41,642 nt of DNA from Bacillus sp. (in: firmicutes). GTDB lineage: Bacteria > Bacillota > Bacilli > Bacillales > Salisediminibacteriaceae. Within the stretch, counting starts at the first letter, position 1. Each line of letters opens with the position of its first letter. This document shows, one piece after another, positions 26,500 through 35,122 of this stretch. The notes below the pieces were generated by a model, which worked only from the letters and a program-made list of their open reading frames with translations, ran no database searches and was not told the DNA's origin. The translations under genes and the position numbers were made by a program. The DNA is taken from contig JAJOJL010000119.1 of NCBI GenBank assembly GCA_021208645.1, positions 1 through 41,642 of the forward strand, given 5' to 3'.

Positions 26500-26526
26500 G
26501 TCGTATGAGCGAAAAGAAAGGTTTCA
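26500..26526 (-). promoter_or_regulatory. ECF-type promoter of the sigma/anti-sigma operon
   Basis: Minus strand TGAAAC (26521-26526), 17-bp spacer, CGAC (26500-26503), about 62 bp upstream of the sigma start codon. Confidence 0.8.
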
Positions 26527-26550
26527 AGATGATGTGTTTTCCTCCTTGTA

Positions 26551-26735
26551 CTGTCACTTCTAAACTATTGCTACTGACAGTCACCTGGTTTTCTGGCTCC
26601 ACCTGTCACTTCCTACTCTAGCTACTGACACGTCATTCTGTTTTCAAGCTTCACCTGTCACTTCCTACCCTTGCTACTGACACGTCATTCTATTTTCTTG
26701 CTCCACCTGTCACTCCCTGCTTCCATTACTGTCGC
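26551..26735. repeat. Three and partial 52-bp intergenic repeats (CACCTGTC/GACACGTCA family)
   Basis: Units starting GCTACTGACA lie at 26570, 26621 and 26673, periods 51 and 52 bp, with partial units at both ends. A typical unit contains GCTACTGACACGTCATTCT, then TCCACCTGTCACTTCCTAC. TGTCA and TGACA form short inverted repeats around the unit junction. Relatives lie at 19515-19600. Confidence 0.85.
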
Positions 26736-26794
26736 GTTGATAATTTTGCATTGACTTAACTGTCATCACTGATTTTTACCTTCTGACAAAATAA

Positions 26795-26835
26795 AAAAAG
26801 CACCTGCTCAATACCAGTCATTGAACAGATGCTCC
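26795..26835 (-). terminator. Terminator of the TM2 gene
   Basis: Minus strand: AGCATCTGTTCAATG, loop, TATTGAGCAGGTGCT, then TTTTTTTATTTT. Confidence 0.85.
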
Positions 26836-26859
26836 CTCAAACCCCTTGAGCTTCTTAAT

Positions 26860-27117
26860 TTATATTTGCCGCGGCGGGCCCTCTCCTCGGTTCATCATCT
26901 CAGCTGTCTTGTATGCATCAATAATCCCGTAAATCCAAAAAAGAGGATACGTAATAAAACCTATTACTACAAGCATGAGCATGGCGTTAACAAACTGTAT
27001 GAACATAAAAAGAACACCTTTCCCAATCTGACCGTTATATATTTGCCCCAACCCTGTCCAAACAGCACTGAGTACAGCTGCTAATCCAGGGCTTTTCGGT
27101 GGTGCATGATAAGACAT
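26860..27117 (-). CDS. TM2-domain small membrane protein
   Basis: About 85 residues. Two hydrophobic helices (about 13-50 and 50-66) with the TM2 signature: a proline-rich cytoplasmic start, LGQIYNGQIGKGVLFM, and FWIYGIIDAYKTAEMMNR. It resembles the small TM2 proteins of Bacillus, whose function is unknown. Start choice: ATG 27117 (MSYHAPPK) lies about 10 nt after GGGGG; an in-frame TTG at 27123 is only 4 nt from it. It is followed by a strong terminator and preceded by about 230 bp without a gene, so it is monocistronic. Confidence 0.82.
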   Translation of the reverse strand: MSYHAPPKSPGLAAVLSAVWTGLGQIYNGQIGKGVLFMFIQFVNAMLMLVVIGFITYPLFWIYGIIDAYKTAEMMNRGEGPPRQI

Positions 27118-27284
27118 CTTCAACCATCCCCCATTTCCAAAAATAGATATAACTAAAGCAAGTCCTTAGTAGACTATATTTTTCTCTCATAGATCTATTC
27201 ATAAAACGGGGAAAAACTTGAGATTCTTTTTTAAAAACACCAACTTAATTATCTCACTCATCAGACCCCTAATACAGGCAAAAC

Positions 27285-27322
27285 AAAAAGCTGCCAGGAT
27301 TCTCTCCCAACAGCTTTCTAAA
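27285..27322 (-). terminator. Terminator of cshA
   Basis: Minus strand: AAAGCTG, 17-nt loop, CAGCTTT, then TTGTTTTG. Confidence 0.7.
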
Positions 27323-27354
27323 TACTCCATATCAACTCACATTACTAAAACCAC

Positions 27355-28878
27355 TTACCGCTTCTTACGACTTTTTCGCTCGTCTCTATTACGGCGCTCG
27401 TCACGGCCTCTGCCACCTTCCGAGCCCCCACCACTTCGATTTGCACGTTTTTTGGCGTTAATGCGAAGACCTCCGCCTCCGCCACCACTACGGTCTCTTC
27501 GGCGTTTTCCACCACCGCCACCGCCACTTCGATTATCTCTTGATGGTTTGTGCTTCGACCTTACAGGTGCTTCACCAGTAATTTTAACTGGTTTTTTACT
27601 AGGCTCCTTCGTTACCATTTTCAACGCAGCCGAAACTAAAGTGACCGCATCAAACTGCTCTAGCAATTCACGGGCAGGTTCACTTAACTGTGTTACTCCC
27701 GGATCCATAGCAGCTTCACGGAGTGAATCCATTGCTTGTTGATGACGACCAGTTAACGCGTCAGCATAAGTTGGCGGCTCCATTTTCGTCATTCGTCTTT
27801 TCGTACTTTCCTCAATGTAAGCAAGGTGATCCTTTTCCCTTGGAGTAACAAAACTGTAAGAAATCCCTTTTCTTCCTGCTCTACCGGTTCGGCCGATCCT
27901 GTGAACATAGCTCTCAGAATCCTGCGGCAGATCAAAGTTGATTACATGAGACACGTCGTTTACATCTAGGCCTCGAGCAGCAACATCGGTAGCTACCATC
28001 ACATCGATAGCACCACGTTTAAACTTTTTAATAACATGGTCGCGGCGCTCCTGCTTCATGTCCCCGTGTAGACCTTCAACGGCAAAACCACGGATACTCA
28101 AAGATTCCGTCAACTCATCGACGCGGCGCTTAGTACGACCAAAAATAATCGCTAGCTCCGGTGTCTCTTTATCAAGAAGATTACATAAAATATCAAACTT
28201 ATCTTTTTCCGGTGAAATAATATAACGCTGATCAATATTTTCTACTGTCAATTGTTTGGCCTTAACAGCAATGGAAACTGGGTTATTCATGAAACGATCA
28301 GCAATCCCCCGTAATTTCGGAGGCATGGTCGCAGAAAATAACAATGTTTGCCTTTCGTTCGGTACTTCTTGAAGAATTGTTTCAATATCTTCAATAAAGC
28401 CCATGCTTAACATTTCATCCGCTTCATCCAACACAACAATTTTCAAGTACTCAGGGCGAATTGTTTTTCTACGCATGTGGTCCATGTAGCGCCCTGGCGT
28501 TGCCACAATAATTTGCGGACGTTTTTTCAACGCAGTAATTTGCCTGGTAATCTCCTGACCACCGTAGATCGGCAGAGCACGTATGCCTTTGAATTGACCA
28601 AGTTTATTTAGTTCTTCTGCCACCTGAATAGCAAGTTCTCTTGTAGGTGTCAGTACGAGGGCTTGCGGGTGTTTTTCTTCTACTTCCACCCTTTCCACAC
28701 AAGGGATACCGAAGGCAACCGTTTTACCTGTACCGGTTTGTGCCTGTCCAATGATATCCTGGCCTTCCTTACCTAAAGGAATTACCTTTTCTTGAATGGG
28801 AGTGGCTTCTTCAAACCCCATCTTGTCAATTGCCTTCATAATCGATTGCTCAACGTTTAAATCAATAAATAGTCCCAA
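27355..28878 (-). CDS. cshA: DEAD-box RNA helicase CshA
   Basis: 507 residues. All core motifs are visible: Q motif GFEEATPIQ (21-29), Walker A AQTGTGKT (about 46-53), PTRELA, TPGR, DEAD (VVLDEADEML), SAT, and HRIGRTGRAGR. The C-terminal tail (about 430-507) is rich in Gly and Arg (RSGGGGGGKRRRDRSGG and similar), an RNA-binding tail typical of CshA. CshA unwinds structured RNA in the degradosome and in cold-shock ribosome assembly. The start is TTG 28878, about 9 nt after AAAAAGGAG. Hairpins lie in the 400-bp upstream gap. The second DEAD-box protein in the window is YfmL. Confidence 0.95.
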   Translation of the reverse strand: MGLFIDLNVEQSIMKAIDKMGFEEATPIQEKVIPLGKEGQDIIGQAQTGTGKTVAFGIPCVERVEVEEKHPQALVLTPTRELAIQVAEELNKLGQFKGIRALPIYGGQEITRQITALKKRPQIIVATPGRYMDHMRRKTIRPEYLKIVVLDEADEMLSMGFIEDIETILQEVPNERQTLLFSATMPPKLRGIADRFMNNPVSIAVKAKQLTVENIDQRYIISPEKDKFDILCNLLDKETPELAIIFGRTKRRVDELTESLSIRGFAVEGLHGDMKQERRDHVIKKFKRGAIDVMVATDVAARGLDVNDVSHVINFDLPQDSESYVHRIGRTGRAGRKGISYSFVTPREKDHLAYIEESTKRRMTKMEPPTYADALTGRHQQAMDSLREAAMDPGVTQLSEPARELLEQFDAVTLVSAALKMVTKEPSKKPVKITGEAPVRSKHKPSRDNRSGGGGGGKRRRDRSGGGGGGLRINAKKRANRSGGGSEGGRGRDERRNRDERKSRKKR

Positions 28879-29032
28879 ATCCCTTATCTCCTTTTTCTAA
28901 GTACTTTTTTAACGACCTCAACATCTCCAAAACACATGAATAGTCTCCCAATGTGTTTATTTATCCGTCTTTTCACTAGAATAAACATTCTACTATGTCA
29001 TATATCCTCTATATATTATTATCCACGTAAAA

Positions 29033-29062
29033 AAGCTTATTCCCCTGTCTTAGAATAAGCTT
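29033..29062 (-). terminator. Hairpin with T-run upstream of cshA
   Basis: AAGCTTATTC (29033-29042) and GAATAAGCTT (29053-29062) form a perfect stem; the minus strand continues with a run of six T (counting the stem end). It could be a second terminator for the upstream gene or a leader terminator for cshA. Confidence 0.6.
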
Positions 29063-29103
29063 CGTTTTAGATGTCCTTATTCGTGTAAAAAAGCAATAAA
29101 ATT

Positions 29104-29131
29104 CCTGAAACCATAATTAAGAGGTTTCAGG
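29104..29131. repeat. Hairpin CCTGAAACC/GGTTTCAGG
   Basis: Perfect 9-bp stem, arms 29104-29112 and 29123-29131, in the gap between the SNF2 gene and cshA. The minus strand follows with AATTTTATT, a weak T-run. Confidence 0.5.
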
Positions 29132-29208
29132 TCACTAGTTACTTTACCACACTTTTCCTGTAAAAGCGAATTAATTCTTTTTCGCAACCTTTGTTACTTA
29201 AAACAACC

Positions 29209-29258
29209 GAAAAAAACGGTCATTTAAACATTCTACAAAATTTAAACGACCGTTTAAA
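29209..29258 (-). terminator. Terminator of the SNF2 helicase gene
   Basis: Minus strand: AACGGTCGTTTAAA (29241-29254), 12-nt loop, TTTAAATGACCGTT (29215-29228), then T-run to 29210. It begins about 25 bp past the stop. The upstream arm lies within the 18-bp palindrome 29241-29258, which recurs at 2729-2746. Confidence 0.8.
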
Positions 29259-29282
29259 TACCAGCTCCAAACAAACCCAAAC

Positions 29283-32214
29283 TTAAGACATACCCAACAA
29301 TTCTTCAATATCTTCCTTCGTTAACGATGTGACATTTTTTCCCCTGGCTGAATAACTTGGTCCAGAAGCTCTCGCTTTTGCTCTTGCAGTTTATGAATTT
29401 TTTCTTCGATGGTACCGTGGTAATCAATTTAGTAACTTGAACAACCTTTTTTTGTCCAAAACGATACACCCGGTCTGCTGCTTGTTCTTCGACCGCTGGG
29501 TTCCACCACGAATCAAATAAAATTACTGTGTCTCCACCAGTTAAGTTCAAACCTGTCCCTCCGGCCTTTAAGGAGATTAAGAACAAATTCTTTTCTCCGC
29601 CGTTAAAGCGGTCTGCTAGCTCAAGCCGCTCTTTAGAAGGAGTGGACCCGTCAATATAATGATAGTCCCATCCATAGGACCCAAGTCTTTCCCGAATCAA
29701 TGCCAGCATTTGCGTGAACTGGCTGAAAAGAACGACTCGACGGCCGGAAGCCATCGCCTCCTCCAAATATTCAAACAGCCTCTCCATTTTCCCAGACTCC
29801 CCATTAAAGTCCTTCATAAACAACGCTGGATGACAGCAAATCTGCCGCAATCTCGTCAAACCTGCCAGTATTTTCATCCTGTTTTCTTGAAAAGCTTTTG
29901 CATCAACCGCTGCCTTTACGTCGGTCTGAATCAGCCTAAGCTGAGCTAGATACAGTTTCTTTTGTTCATCTGTGAGCTCCGTGTATTGCACCGATTCCAT
30001 TTTTTCCGGAAGTTCCGTCAAAACATCCCTCTTTAATCTCCGCAACACGAAAGGTCGTACCCGCTTTGCCACCTTCCCTTGCTCCATGGCCTTGAAGGCC
30101 GTTTTATTTTTAAACAACCCAGGCAATACCAAATCAAAAATCGAATACAATTCATCCAAGGAATTTTCGATTGGCGTTCCGCTTAAGGCAAAGACTTGCA
30201 TCGCCTGGATTGCCTTAACAGCCTTGGCCGTTTTCGTCCAATCGTTCTTCACATACTGCGCTTCATCTAAAATCAATGTAGAAAAAACGATACCACGATA
30301 TGCGTCAAGATCACGGCGAATCAACGGATATGAAGTGATGACAATATCCGCCTCCAGTCCATCTACCATCGCTTCTTTTCTTTCATCTACTGTCCCACTG
30401 ACGACAACGGAAGAAAGATCTGGTGCAAACCGTTCTATCTCTTTTTGCCAGTTATATACAAGGCTCGACGGGCAAATGATTAACGATTGGCCTCCATTTC
30501 CTTGCTTCTTTTTCTCCAGTAAATAGGTGATCATCTGCAATGTTTTCCCTAACCCCATATCATCAGCCAACACGCCTCCAAAACCATAATGGGATAAGGA
30601 GCTTAACCATTGAAAACCAATTTTTTGGTAATCCCTTAATACGGGCTCTAATTCTTCAGGGATATGTGTTTCAATTTCTTCCGGGTGCATCACCCGTTCT
30701 AACAGACTACGGAACCCTTTCCCCTTTTTAATGGCAATCGCGTTGTTTTCCGCTAACTGAAAGGCCTTCATCATGGGGACTTTCGTTTGATGATGGACAT
30801 GACTAACCGCAAGGTCCAGTTCTTCCAACATCCCTTTCATCTCCCGGAACTCAGTATTCCCTAAGTTAACAAACGAACCATTGCCAAGGCGGTAATATTT
30901 TTTATTAGCAATCAACGCTTGTAACAAGTCATCAATTTCTCCTTCAGGAATACCATCCATTTGAAATTCCACATCAAGAAGATTTAAGCGTTCATTAGCC
31001 TCCACCTTCACCGATGGACGTTCAACAGGGTCATAAATCATACCCTTCACATTCGTGGTGGCAAACACCTCTAACCATTGGGAAAGCTGAGGCAGATCCT
31101 CCATAACAAAATCGAGAATTTCATCGTAATCCTCTAAAAACAGCTCCCTGCCGTTATATTTAAAAGGTACCTTCTCTATATGTGACAGCAAAAAGTATTC
31201 CTTCTCCACGTCCCGAACCGTCACTTTACCTGTAAAGGGTTGGGGCGGGTCAAAGGGGGAATATTTGTCTTCCCCATATTGAAAGATAAGTTCTGCCGTT
31301 AAACGATCCTCATCATAATCCACATAAAGCATCCCTTTTAAAGGGGCCATATGAATTTTCTCCCGCACAGGTTCACTAACATCCACATGGCCGATTTGCT
31401 TTAACTTCGGTAAAACCAGGGAGGCAAAGTTTTCTAACTGATCTTGAGAAAAAATCACCTCTGCCGGATGATATTTTGTCAAATGATCAATCAGAAGATC
31501 AATCACTTCCCCTTGGTTACGTTCCAACTTAAAAAACCTGCCACGGTGGAATAAGACGGGATAGTCAAGGCCAAAAAATGCGACCTCCTCTTCATTCTCC
31601 CATTGAAAATGGAACTGCCCCTCATGCTCTTCCCCATTACCGATGGAGAACTGTAACGGCAAGGTCCCCTCTACCATCTCGAATCCTCGATAGTGATAAC
31701 CATACAAATCGATGATTACCTTGTGAGGATTGAGCATCTCTAGTAATTCAAGGACCATTGGGGCTGGAATATCAATGGCACGGCGCTCATCTTTACTTGA
31801 GTAAAAGGATGTTCTCCGGTGGTCATCCTTTAAATGAAAAAGTTTCCAAAGCCAGTTGAAAAGGGACTTATCCTCCTCGGAAAAAATGTAATCTGCTGGG
31901 TCATACGTAAAATTCTTGGCAAATCGGAGCGTTCTGTCCTCATCTACCGTTCGCAAAAATTCCTTTAAATCTTTAACAACGTAAGTTCGCTTCGGCCCTA
32001 CTTTAAGCTCCAGTTCGAAAGTTGCTGTGCGATATGCTGCCATTTTAGGTTCTAACTTTAAAACATACTCTACTTCTAACGTTTCCCGTTCATGGTATGT
32101 CTCTTGCTTTTTCATATATATTTGCTGAAAGGATTGAATAATATTGTCTGCTTTTCTTTTTTCAAAGTAGTCCACATCATTAGATGAAGGGCGGCTCCTA
32201 AACCTATCCATCAT
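29283..32214 (-). CDS. SNF2-family DNA helicase (YwqA-like), two frameshifts near the 3' end
   Basis: Restored length is 977 residues. Residues about 1-490 are the bacterial SNF2-associated region. The rest is a SNF2/Rad54-type helicase: YGFGGVLADDMGLGKTLQ (Walker A), LIICPSSLVYNW, LILDEAQYVKN (DEAQ box), FALSGTPIENS, SQFTQMLALI and GGTGLNLTGGDTVILFDSWW with DRVYRFGQ. It resembles B. subtilis YwqA; these proteins translocate on double-stranded DNA and are linked to repair or chromosome maintenance. Two one-base losses, at about 29415 and in T6 29335-29340, scramble the last 45 residues; restoring both gives ITTGTIEEKIHKLQEQKREL and a KEDIEELLGMS end with stop at 29283. ATG 32214 follows AAGGTGATAA. 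Confidence 0.88.
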
Positions 32215-32391
32215 TTATCACCTTATCCTGCTTTTATTCGATCAATTAACTTTTACCCATTCTTTCCATCATACCACGAATCAAAGCATACTAAAATTTC
32301 TGTGCCTTTCAGTATGGTAAACTATATGAATCAAGTTCATAACATCCATGGCTTTACAGCCACCACCATAAAAGGAAACTATAAATAAGTA

Positions 32392-32433
32392 GTTGATTTC
32401 CGCTTCAGGCACTCCCTTGCCTCGGGAGGCCAG
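32392..32433. repeat. Partial copy of the GC-rich Bacillaceae intergenic repeat
   Basis: GTTGATTTCCGCTTCAGGCA, then CTCCCTTGCCTCGGGAGGCC. It looks like the outer part of the common Bacillaceae repeat, with decay. It sits just upstream of the candidate ECF promoter of the lipoprotein gene. Confidence 0.5.
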
Positions 32434-32442
32434 AAAAGTTAC

Positions 32443-32469
32443 CGAAACCTAAACCCCTTATCATACGTA
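32443..32469 (+). promoter_or_regulatory. Candidate ECF-type promoter of the LRR-TraB lipoprotein gene
   Basis: CGAAAC (32443-32448), 17-bp spacer, CGTA (32466-32469), 39 bp before the start codon. The -35 differs from TGAAAC in one base; the CGTA -10 is the SigW type. Confidence 0.5.
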
Positions 32470-32507
32470 ATTATTAAAGACTAGACTATTTAAGTTGGAG
32501 GTTACAT

Positions 32508-33773
32508 ATGTTAAAACGACTTTTTATTCTTTTCTCTATAGTAATGATTAGCCTTACAGCAGGTTGCAACGCCACAAGTGAGGAAATACAATTTTCAGAC
32601 AGTCAACTTGCCTCTGCAATAAAAGTAGCCGCAGGGCTGGAAGATACAGATACTATTACAGAAAGCGATGTAATTGATATTATCGAGTTAGATGCACAAG
32701 GATACGGAATCACTCATCTTCAAGGAATTGAAGCATTGCTAGAGCTTGTACACCTTAATCTCCAAGATAATGAGATTGATGACCTTTCCCAATTGTTTCT
32801 CATAGAAAACTTAGAAACGGTACTTTTGTATAATAACCCCCTTTCGTTAGACACGAATGAAGACGTTCTTTCTCAAATTCAACAATTAGAAGCAAATGGC
32901 GTGACGGTCCATTACGATGAAATACCTGTTTATGAGCAAACAGGTGCCCCAGCAGAAGGAGTTTTCTACAAAGTGGAACATGGTGGCAATACCGTCTATT
33001 TATTAGGGTCTATTCACGTAGGGATGGAGGATATTTACCCCCTTCACCCGGCTATTGAAGATGCATTCGCCCTTGCCGATTATCTAGCAGTTGAAATTGA
33101 CATGACAACGGTAAGTGAATTTGAAATGATGGAACTCCTTGCTTCCATTGGGTTTTACGAAGATGGCGAGTCCCTTCAAGAAGCGATTGGGCAAAATGCC
33201 TTTACAGAACTAGTCACACTTTTACGCCCTTATGGCTATGATGAGATGATGCTCAATTTATTTAAGCCTTTCGTTGTTCAGGATTTACTAACGATGATGG
33301 CTGCAGAAGCAGCAGGGCTTCACCCTGATGATGGCATCGACTTATATTTTATGGATCGAGCTAGCTATGCTGAGATGCCGATTATTAGTTTAGAAACCAT
33401 CGAAGAGCAGTTGCTCCTGTCTACTTTTTTACCAGAAGAATTACAAGCAATGGAACTGATTCAATCCATTGAAGCATTTGATCAACTTACTGACGAAATC
33501 ATTGAATTAATGGATGTATGGCGACAAGGAGATACAGAGGCGCTCCTAGCGATTCGAAACGCTGAAATAGAGGAAGGCTACGAAGATTATATGAGAGCTT
33601 TACTCGATGACCGGGACCTGCAGATGGCCGATAGAATCGAAGAATTCCTGTTAGATGAGTCAGGCAGTACTTATTTCGTTGTCGTTGGTGCAATGCATTT
33701 AGTCGGCGATACGAGTATTGCCGGATTATTAAAAGATAGAGGCTATGAACTTCAGCTCGGAGCTTCTAATTAG
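32508..33773 (+). CDS. Lipoprotein with LRR segment and TraB/GumN domain
   Basis: 421 residues, strongly acidic. The signal peptide ends in the lipobox LTAGC (Cys20), so the protein is a lipid-anchored surface protein. Residues about 55-125 show leucine-rich-repeat spacing (LQGIEALLELVHLNLQDNEI, DLSQLFLIENLETVLLYNN). Residues about 152-421 are a TraB/GumN-type domain with the N-terminal VYLLGSIHVG (GSIH 167-170) and the C-terminal VVVGAMHLVGD; paired GxxH motifs mark the Tiki/TraB metalloprotease-like superfamily. The substrate is unknown. The ATG at 32508 follows TTGGAGG. A candidate ECF promoter lies upstream, so it may belong to an envelope-stress regulon. Confidence 0.87.
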   Translation: MLKRLFILFSIVMISLTAGCNATSEEIQFSDSQLASAIKVAAGLEDTDTITESDVIDIIELDAQGYGITHLQGIEALLELVHLNLQDNEIDDLSQLFLIENLETVLLYNNPLSLDTNEDVLSQIQQLEANGVTVHYDEIPVYEQTGAPAEGVFYKVEHGGNTVYLLGSIHVGMEDIYPLHPAIEDAFALADYLAVEIDMTTVSEFEMMELLASIGFYEDGESLQEAIGQNAFTELVTLLRPYGYDEMMLNLFKPFVVQDLLTMMAAEAAGLHPDDGIDLYFMDRASYAEMPIISLETIEEQLLLSTFLPEELQAMELIQSIEAFDQLTDEIIELMDVWRQGDTEALLAIRNAEIEEGYEDYMRALLDDRDLQMADRIEEFLLDESGSTYFVVVGAMHLVGDTSIAGLLKDRGYELQLGASN

Positions 33774-33810
33774 AAGTCCAAACCATTATTTCGAGAGGCG
33801 GTTATCTTCT

Positions 33811-33888
33811 ATGCAATTATGTCCAGATTGTAAAAGCGATACGGTAGAACGAACTTCTACTATTAATAAAATATTACTTTTTCAATAA
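33811..33888 (+). CDS. Possible 25-aa zinc-ribbon fragment
   Basis: ATG 33811, preceded by GAGAGGCGG at a long distance, encodes 25 residues starting MQLCPDCKSDTVERTST. The CPDC pair is typical of the first knuckle of a zinc ribbon, but no second pair follows, so this is either a remnant of a longer gene or a chance frame. The rest of the gap from here to 34166 holds a plus-strand terminator and AT-rich sequence. Confidence 0.25.
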   Translation: MQLCPDCKSDTVERTSTINKILLFQ

Positions 33889-33927
33889 AACTATTTATCA
33901 AGACTCGCTAAGATTTCAACTTTAAAT

Positions 33928-33974
33928 GAGGGTATTCCAAAAGGCAAAACCACCTTACAAATACCCTTTTTTTC
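33928..33974 (+). terminator. Terminator downstream of the LRR-TraB gene
   Basis: GGGTATT, inner AAAGG/CCTT pairing, AATACCC, then TTTTTTT. Confidence 0.65.
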
Positions 33975-34165
33975 TATAAAAACACAAATCTAGCAGAGAA
34001 TTTCATTCGAAACGAGAAATAATTTAGAATTTTGATATAATAATTTTATTCTTGAACAAGATCTATTATATAAATAAACAGCCAAAATGGTGGACAAGCC
34101 ATTTTAAATTCGTATTTCCATAACCCCATTTTTCTGTTTACAAAATCATTTAAAGGAGCGGTCAT

Positions 34166-35122
34166 ATGGCAAAGCAACAAGAAATGTTAGAAAAAATAAA
34201 AGGTGCAGTTTCTACTGTCCTTGTAGGTAAAGATGAAGTTACAGAATTAGTTACGATTGCCTTACTTAGTAGAGGGCATGTGTTATTGGAAGATGTACCA
34301 GGGACAGGGAAAACTATGCTTACAAAAACACTTGCCAAATCAATTGACGGAAAATTCCGTCGTGTCCAGTTTACTCCTGACGTCCTCCCAAGTGATGTGA
34401 CAGGGATTCAATTTTTCAACCCGAAAGAACAGGTATTTGAACTTCGTCCAGGTCCAGTAATGACCAATATCCTCTTAGCAGATGAGATCAACCGGGCAAC
34501 TCCTAGAACACAGTCAAGCTTACTAGAGGTAATGGAGGAAGGACAAGTAACGATTGATGGAGAGACACTCCCATTGCCGTCCCCATTTATCGTAATTGCT
34601 ACGCAAAACCCAGTAGAATCACAGCAAGGTACCTTCGCGTTGCCGGAAGCGCAAATGGACCGTTTCCTTATGCAAATAAAAGTAGGTTATCCTAACTTAC
34701 AGGAAGAACAGCAAATGCTGAAAATGTACAAAGAAAAAGAGCCGATTGAAGATTTAGGTGCGATTGTTTCACTAGACGATATCACACAAATGCAACAGGA
34801 AATCCGCAAAGTTCAATTGGCAGAGCCTGTAGAAACATACCTTTTGAAAATTATTCGTGCTACCCGTGAGTCTGAAAGTGTCGAGCTTGGCGTTAGCCCG
34901 CGTGGAACACTTGCATTAATGCATAGCGCACAAGCACGTGCTTATTTACAAGGCCGGGATTACGTCATGCCAGAAGACATTAAAGCATTAGCACCCCATG
35001 TGTTATGCCATCGCCTCGTGTTAACGATGGAGACATCCATGAAGCGTACGAAGGATGAAGTATTTAAGGATATTCTCAACTCCATTGAAGTACCAGTCGA
35101 AGCAGGAGCCATCCGAAAATGA
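34166..35122 (+). CDS. MoxR-family AAA+ ATPase
   Basis: 318 residues. Walker A LEDVPGTGKTML (about 41-52), Walker B ILLADEINRATPRTQ, sensor VIATQNPVESQGTF-type (IATQNPVESQQGTFALPEAQ) and sensor 2 SPRGTLALM. MoxR ATPases act as chaperones that insert cofactors or activate partner proteins and are nearly always encoded next to DUF58 proteins, as here: the stop overlaps the start of the DUF58 gene by 4 bp. The ATG at 34166 lies 7 nt after AAAGGAG. First gene of a MoxR-DUF58-TgpA-like operon. Confidence 0.94.
   Translation: MAKQQEMLEKIKGAVSTVLVGKDEVTELVTIALLSRGHVLLEDVPGTGKTMLTKTLAKSIDGKFRRVQFTPDVLPSDVTGIQFFNPKEQVFELRPGPVMTNILLADEINRATPRTQSSLLEVMEEGQVTIDGETLPLPSPFIVIATQNPVESQQGTFALPEAQMDRFLMQIKVGYPNLQEEQQMLKMYKEKEPIEDLGAIVSLDDITQMQQEIRKVQLAEPVETYLLKIIRATRESESVELGVSPRGTLALMHSAQARAYLQGRDYVMPEDIKALAPHVLCHRLVLTMETSMKRTKDEVFKDILNSIEVPVEAGAIRK

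Noticed and set aside
27218-27742. 174-codon plus-strand frame rich in Pro and Arg
   Set aside because: It is antisense to the Gly/Arg-rich tail of cshA; its composition comes from that tail and it lacks a ribosome binding site.
29972-30526. 184-codon plus-strand frame
   Set aside because: Lies fully antisense within the SNF2 helicase gene, which has clear motifs in its own frame.
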